Source: CAZMGT01 sp964565895
Lineage (GTDB): Bacteria > Armatimonadota > Zipacnadia > UBA1398 > CAZMGT01
Reading direction: 5' to 3'
Assembly (NCBI GenBank): GCA_964565895.1
Contig: CAZMGT010000054.1
Coordinates: 1-27,299 of the forward strand
DNA length: 27,299 nt
Positions 23,701 to 27,299 of this stretch are shown here, in pieces. Below the pieces are notes generated by a model. It had not been told where the DNA came from. It saw only the letters and a list, made by a program, of their open reading frames with translations, and ran no database searches. Position 1 is the stretch's first letter. Each line of letters opens with the position of its first letter. A program made the translations under genes and the position numbers.

Positions 23701-26700
23701 GCTCGGCCTGCCAGTCGATGCGCGAGTTAAGCCCGTCCGCGCTGCCCAAGTCGAGGGCGAGCATTTGGCCCGAGGCGTCGTAGAGCACAAGCAGAGGCTC
23801 GAGGTCGGCCTGTGCCGCGCGGGCCTCGCGCCGGCCTACGGCAAGCGATTGCTCCAGGTTCTCCAGCGCTTGGGAGTGCGCGGCCTGCGCGCCGCCGAGG
23901 TTGTGCGTGCAAATGCTGTAGACGTTGCCCGCCTCGGCCCAGAACTTAATCCAGTCCTCGTCGCTGTCGGAGTTAAACCGCCGCTGATATAGCGTGCCAT
24001 CGCTGCGCACGAGCGCCGCTTGGGCCATGTTGTTGTCCGGCTCGCCGTATTGGTCGCGCACGGGCAGGCCCAGGGGAACATCCCACGGGCCGCCGTTTTG
24101 CGCGACAATGTGCAGGGAAAGCTGGGCCACCGTCCCCGCGCTCGCCCCGGCGAGCGAGAGGACAAACGGCCCGCTTCCCGCCGCCCGCTCGCCGCTAGCC
24201 AGCGTTCCATAGGCCACCGTGTCGTTGACGACCGTTATCCCCGGCTCCGAGGTGCTCAGCGTTGCCTGAACGCCCTGCGCGGCAAGCGAGCCGGAGTTAT
24301 AAAGCTCCAGGGCAAGCTCCACCGTCTCGCCCGGCTCCGCCGCGCCATCGCCGTCGCCGCTGCTTGCCCCGCTGGAGTCGTCGTCGACGTCATACGAGGC
24401 CGCTTCCACCGGCCCGCAGCCAGAAGCGCCCACGACGAGCTGCACCGTGTCGCGCCACGGGCCCCCGTTAAGCGCGGAAAACTGCAGCTCAAGCTCGATC
24501 GTCTGTCCCGGAGCAAGCGAGGGGCTGATGTAAAGATCGTAATCATACTCCGGCGGGGCAACAGCCCCGGGGGCAATGTCGAAGTAGCGCTCCTGTGGGT
24601 CGCGCACCTCAACGCCCGGCGTGGCGCACGTCAGATGTCCCACAACGCCCACAGCGCTTGCTGTGGGGTCGTTGTTGCGCGCGGAGATAATCAGCTCCAC
24701 CGTCTCGCCCGGGTCAAGCAGGCCATCGCCGTCGCCCATGCTCTCCTCGCTTGTGTCGTCGTCCACGAGGCACGCTGCAATGGAAACTGGCCCCTGCGCG
24801 GGCTCTACTTGGAGCACGGAGATGTCGTACGCCGCCTGGTCGCCGAGCGGGTGGTAGGCCTCGACATAGAGCCACTCGCTTTTCTCCGCCGTCCACTCAA
24901 TACGCGAGGCGAGGTTCTCGCCGCCGTCGTCGTCCTCGGCAAGCACTACGCCCTGCGAGTCGTAGAGCGTAAGCGCGGTGTCCTCCCAGAGCAGGGTCTT
25001 GGGCTGCGCCCCTTGGGCTTTTAGCTGCTCGATCTTTTCCGCGCCGCGCGCCGAGATGCCCCCGCCGCTGCCGTAAGGGGCGAGGTTAGACGTTTGGATA
25101 ACGTACGACTGGCCGGCAGTGGCATAGAACTTGATAAAGTCGCGGTCGCCCATAGTCTCAAACCGGCGGTGATAAAGCGTGCCGTCGGTGGTCACTTCGG
25201 CGGCCTGGGCCATGGAGTCGTCCGGCTCGCCATAGGCGTCGCGGCCCACAACAAGCGCGAACTGCTCGTCCCACGGGCCGCCGTTTTGCGCGACAATGTG
25301 CACGTCGAAGGCCAGCGACGTCCCCGGAACAACGCCCCCGAAGGCCACGACGAACTTCTGCCCGGGGCCGACGGGTTCGCCGGGGGCAATATCGCCGTAT
25401 GATGCGCTTCCCTCGACGATCGTGACCCCTGACGCCGACGTGCTTAGCGTCGCCTGCACACCGCCGGCCGTCGAGCCGCGCGTGGCCAAGCGCACATCGA
25501 GCTCCACAGTCTCCCCGGGCTCGGCCAGCCCGTTGCCGTTGCCGCTGCTTGCGCCGGCGGAGTCGTCGTCTACGTGCACCTCCGCGACAACCACCGGCCC
25601 CGCCCCGCACACGGGCACGGAGAACTGCACGGTCCACGGGCCGCCGTTGGCTGCCTCAAGCGACAGGGTAAATTCGGCCTCCGTGCCCGGGCTCACGGTG
25701 GGGGCCACGGAGAATACGAACGGGGCAGCATTTTCGCCGAGCGACAGGCCGGCGATCTCGCCGAACGCCGCCTGCGCCTGGGCTACGGTTACGCCGGCCG
25801 TAGGGCAAGAAAGCGTCCCCTGTGCCGCGGCGATGGCTTCCGTGCCCACGTTTTGCACCTGGACGTAAAGCTCAACCGTCTCCCCAGGGTCGAGCACGCC
25901 GTTTCCGTTGCCCGCGCTCTGGCCGCTCTGGTCGTCGTCTAGCCGATGGTTGGCGTAGATGGCCGGGCCGGGCTGCAGGGGCGAGATGGCCCGCCGCGCG
26001 TTAACCTTTCCCCGCCCGAGCTTGCCCGAGTACATCTCGCGATACCCACCCAGGAGTTCCCCCAAATCGCCCAGGAGATCGCCCCAGTCCACTCCCTCGG
26101 GCATGGAGAGGTTGCCGTCGAGATAGTCCGCTGTGTCGCGAATACGCGCGATTACCTGCGCCGCTGTAGACCGCGGCCACATGGAGCGCACAAGCGCCGC
26201 CACGCCCGAGACGAACGGCGCGGACATGGACGTCCCGTCGAACGTGTCGTAGCTCGGCCCCGCGGCCCACCACGTGCTGTAAATGCCCACCCCGGGCGCG
26301 GAAACGTCGGCGAACGAATACGCTGAGCTATAGTTGGTAAACTCCGCCGGGTTGTCGGACTGATCGATGGCCACTACGCCGAGGACCTTGTTCTCCACAG
26401 CGGGGTTCTCGCCGTCGTTGCACGCAGGCGAGGTCCACGTCGCGGGCGAGGTGGTAATCTCCGAGTATTCGTTTCCCAGCGCGGCGACGATCACACAGCC
26501 CCGGTCGTAGGCGTAATCGATCGCTGCCTGAACCATGGGCGAATAAGGCCCGCCCAGACTCAGGTTAATCACGTCGGCGCCGTTGTCCGCGGCGTAGACG
26601 ATGGCCGCCATAATCGCCGAGAAGCTACCCACGCCTTGGGCGTCAAGCGCGCGCACGGACATGATCTTCACGTTCCAGCACACGCCCGCGACGCCCAGGC

Positions 26701-27299
26701 CGTTGTTCCCCACAGCGCCGATAATCCCCGCGACGTGTGTCCCGTGGCCGTGGCCGTTGCCCGAGGAGTCCTCTACGTCGGGGTTGGGGTCCTGCTCGGC
26801 GAAGTCCCAGCCATAGTAGTCGTCCACAAAGCCGTTTCCGTCGTCGTCTAGGCCGTTGCCCGGGATCTCGTCGTCGTTGGTCCAAATATTGGGCGCGAGG
26901 TCTGGGTGGTCGAGGTCCACGCCGGTGTCCACCACGGCAACGACGACGTCCGGGCTGCCCGTGGTCAGCTCCCACGCCTCGGGGCAGTGGATACTGCGCA
27001 GGCCATATTGCTCGCCATAGCCCGGGTCGTTGGGCATCGCGGCAAGCTCCGCGCCTTTTATCTCGGCCACATAGTCCGGCTCGACGCGCAAAACACCGGG
27101 CAGTTTGCGGTAGGCGGCGAGCGCCCGCTCCACGGTTAGCCCGGGCGGAAGCTGGACCACCTGGACGCCAAACCTGGGGAAAGTGCGCAAAGCGCGCGCG
27201 CCGAGCTTGGCGTGGGCGCGGGAGACAAGCGCGGGGGCTACTCCGGGGCGCAACTGGACGAGCAAGCGGCTACGTACGGCGCGCACGAGCCGGCCGCTT
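20753..27299 (-). CDS. Giant secreted S8 (subtilisin-like) protease with repeated stalk domains (5' end outside window)
   Basis: The frame is open to the right edge; the first in-window start is a GTG at 27286, from which residues count (2177 aa). The signal peptide must lie outside the window. About 1-85 form an inhibitor_I9/fervidolysin-like propeptide. The catalytic domain is about 88-440: Asp120 (VVDTGVDLDHPD), His181 (HGTHVAG), oxyanion Asn272 and Ser353 (GTSMSAP). It has a Ca-type insert DEIPGNGLDDDGNG (139-152). Then come five Asp/Gly-rich stalk repeats and two PPC-like domains (441-1347). Two Big_5-type Ig domains follow (about 1352-1563), then a cadherin-like domain (about 1570-1661), a carboxypeptidase-regulatory-like domain (about 1664-1738) and a long beta-rich part. 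An FlgD-type Ig domain is last (about 2090-2177). The enzyme is expected outside the cell, degrading protein or held at the surface. All three catalytic residues are present, so it should be active. Confidence 0.93.
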   Translation of the reverse strand, partial: SGRLVRAVRSRLLVQLRPGVAPALVSRAHAKLGARALRTFPRFGVQVVQLPPGLTVERALAAYRKLPGVLRVEPDYVAEIKGAELAAMPNDPGYGEQYGLRSIHCPEAWELTTGSPDVVVAVVDTGVDLDHPDLAPNIWTNDDEIPGNGLDDDGNGFVDDYYGWDFAEQDPNPDVEDSSGNGHGHGTHVAGIIGAVGNNGLGVAGVCWNVKIMSVRALDAQGVGSFSAIMAAIVYAADNGADVINLSLGGPYSPMVQAAIDYAYDRGCVIVAALGNEYSEITTSPATWTSPACNDGENPAVENKVLGVVAIDQSDNPAEFTNYSSAYSFADVSAPGVGIYSTWWAAGPSYDTFDGTSMSAPFVSGVAALVRSMWPRSTAAQVIARIRDTADYLDGNLSMPEGVDWGDLLGDLGELLGGYREMYSGKLGRGKVNARRAISPLQPGPAIYANHRLDDDQSGQSAGNGNGVLDPGETVELYVQVQNVGTEAIAAAQGTLSCPTAGVTVAQAQAAFGEIAGLSLGENAAPFVFSVAPTVSPGTEAEFTLSLEAANGGPWTVQFSVPVCGAGPVVVAEVHVDDDSAGASSGNGNGLAEPGETVELDVRLATRGSTAGGVQATLSTSASGVTIVEGSASYGDIAPGEPVGPGQKFVVAFGGVVPGTSLAFDVHIVAQNGGPWDEQFALVVGRDAYGEPDDSMAQAAEVTTDGTLYHRRFETMGDRDFIKFYATAGQSYVIQTSNLAPYGSGGGISARGAEKIEQLKAQGAQPKTLLWEDTALTLYDSQGVVLAEDDDGGENLASRIEWTAEKSEWLYVEAYHPLGDQAAYDISVLQVEPAQGPVSIAACLVDDDTSEESMGDGDGLLDPGETVELIISARNNDPTASAVGVVGHLTCATPGVEVRDPQERYFDIAPGAVAPPEYDYDLYISPSLAPGQTIELELQFSALNGGPWRDTVQLVVGASGCGPVEAASYDVDDDSSGASSGDGDGAAEPGETVELALELYNSGSLAAQGVQATLSTSEPGITVVNDTVAYGTLASGERAAGSGPFVLSLAGASAGTVAQLSLHIVAQNGGPWDVPLGLPVRDQYGEPDNNMAQAALVRSDGTLYQRRFNSDSDEDWIKFWAEAGNVYSICTHNLGGAQAAHSQALENLEQSLAVGRREARAAQADLEPLLVLYDASGQMLALDLGSADGLNSRIDWQAERSQWLFCQVLNMGVAATGRYDISVTRYDRVAGPLRFDHFVVDDDSQGASSGDGDGIIEPGERIELVVYLRNEDGAVVASGVRAVVEAPEIPELMDRTENFGDIAPGEVKRSEYDYDFAVPPTATPGTHLHFNVDIRATNGGPWADDFYAIVSDDTDQPSVIAHVPERDATDVPCDTFVTVHFSEPMSRAAAEGALVVRPLGSSSAVEGTFSWSLHDTAMKFRPSAPLAPGTVYLVVVSTAAHDAMGKPLVAEYSWRFTTAGEAQPPTVLGVSPEDGAENVPCDSDVVVQFSQAMDAAASEAAFSLRPAQSGEAVAGAFSWSADGKTMTFSPTQPLAPATEYLGTVSTAAKDRAGHALAEAFTWRFTTAAPAAPGNHPPQITSSPPTSAREGEEYRYTVVADDPDGDPLTFSLTAAPQGMTIDARSGTITWTPARSDADASPVAVAVRVEDPAGAFDEQSWEITVEPTTFYISGTITCEGAGVSGVVVRAGEAEATTNAQGKFRLGGLPAGTYVVRPEAQGWLFHPEERTVEVGPDAAGVDFEAARAASCTLAAGVHLLAFPVQPAPWWSFADLGLAAMRWNSSAEQYEDVPGDAALSAGAALWVRCEEQTEIRIPGRGAQERRAVRLPCGPGGGWVHIGLPFARSVPWNLSAIRVRRNGEDVGTLEDAARAGLLEPYAWAWNAQAQEYRFIFDPAIIPGVKGTVEPWEGIWLLAHSDGLEIVWPGPEETAARAAVRGGKDWAVAISARAAGLEDSQNYIGVTTASPGGAGLRVLDPPAAAVGRAAQVRLSIVDERSGAALAADVRPRHARRMSWRLVVSTRGVRGAVRLSWGDLRQLPREFRLVLVDQHTGRRTSMRSAPCYVFRVAEDGQREFEVIAEPAVGGLRIIPGAVAVRARGAAWSATVAYTLTREAVVQARVLNAAGRVVRTLPAREAQAGPNALRWDGRSDAGTLVPPGLYTIELKATSPEDRERASAVRTVIR
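23246..25966 (-). repeat. Five stalk repeats and two PPC-like domains in the S8 protease, 1185-bp period
   Basis: Each repeat starts with a DDD-S-G-x-S-G-(D/N)-G-(D/N)-G-x-x-x-PGE-x-x-EL signature, an Asp-rich loop likely to bind Ca2+. The DDD codons begin at 25939, 25570, 24763, 24385 and 23578 (residues 450, 573, 842, 968, 1237). PPC-like domains start at GEPDD (686) and GEPDN (1081). Repeats 2 to 4, 3 to 5, and PPC 1 to 2 are each offset by exactly 395 residues; repeats 1 to 3 by 392. The order is A-B-PPC, A-B-PPC, A. Confidence 0.85.

Noticed and set aside
21791..23992. A 733-codon open frame on the plus strand
   Set aside because: It is antisense to the S8 protease, whose domains run unbroken here; composition is Arg/Ala/His-rich without motifs.
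23518..25942. Regularly spaced similar DNA segments, considered as a CRISPR or intergenic repeat
   Set aside because: They are in-frame codons for the Asp/Gly-rich loops of the protease stalk; spacing is hundreds of bases and they diverge at third positions.

Overview
The window is high-GC bacterial chromosome with tightly packed genes and no sign of plasmid, phage, insertion sequence or CRISPR. It holds 14 protein genes, two of them cut by the window edges, one probable 6S RNA gene, and a few readable promoters and hairpins. The order hisS, aspS, 6S RNA, rarA matches the Bacillus subtilis chromosome (hisS, aspS, bsrA, then yrvN/rarA). With the high GC, GTG and TTG starts, and large secreted multidomain proteins carrying an FlgD-like C-terminal Ig domain, this suggests a Terrabacteria-type lineage such as Armatimonadota. 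That assignment is inference; no rRNA or marker phylogeny is possible here.

Layout. Positions 1-5439 (+) carry a partial clan GH-A-like glycosidase, a secreted GH99-like protein with a fused GATase-like tail, and a membrane-anchored protein of unknown function. Positions 5464-10411 (+) are an information-processing block: a sigma70-type promoter, a terminator-like hairpin in the leader, hisS, aspS, the 6S RNA with its own promoter, and rarA. An extended -10 element overlapping the rarA stop codon precedes a 654-residue lipoprotein (10452-12416). On the minus strand, 12440-14496 encodes a nucleoside deaminase and a purine nucleoside phosphorylase that overlap by 22 bp. Both look fitted to a deaminate-then-phosphorolyse route for 5'-methylthioadenosine or a related nucleoside. 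Divergent from them is a membrane-anchored PpiC/parvulin-TPR foldase. Positions 16551-20760 (+) form a likely operon of a zinc-dependent MDR dehydrogenase, an unusual SdhA-like flavoprotein and a two-TM K+ channel with an RCK domain. Its last gene runs tail-to-tail, with an 8 bp overlap, into a giant subtilisin-like protease (minus strand) that continues past the right edge.

Most notable points: the probable 6S RNA at the aspS-rarA junction; the putative hisS attenuator; the MDR/flavoprotein pair of unknown substrate; the deaminase/phosphorylase pair with an Asn/Ala purine site; and the exact 395-residue period of stalk domains in the protease. I saw no defence system, biosynthetic cluster or other obviously undescribed multi-gene machine.
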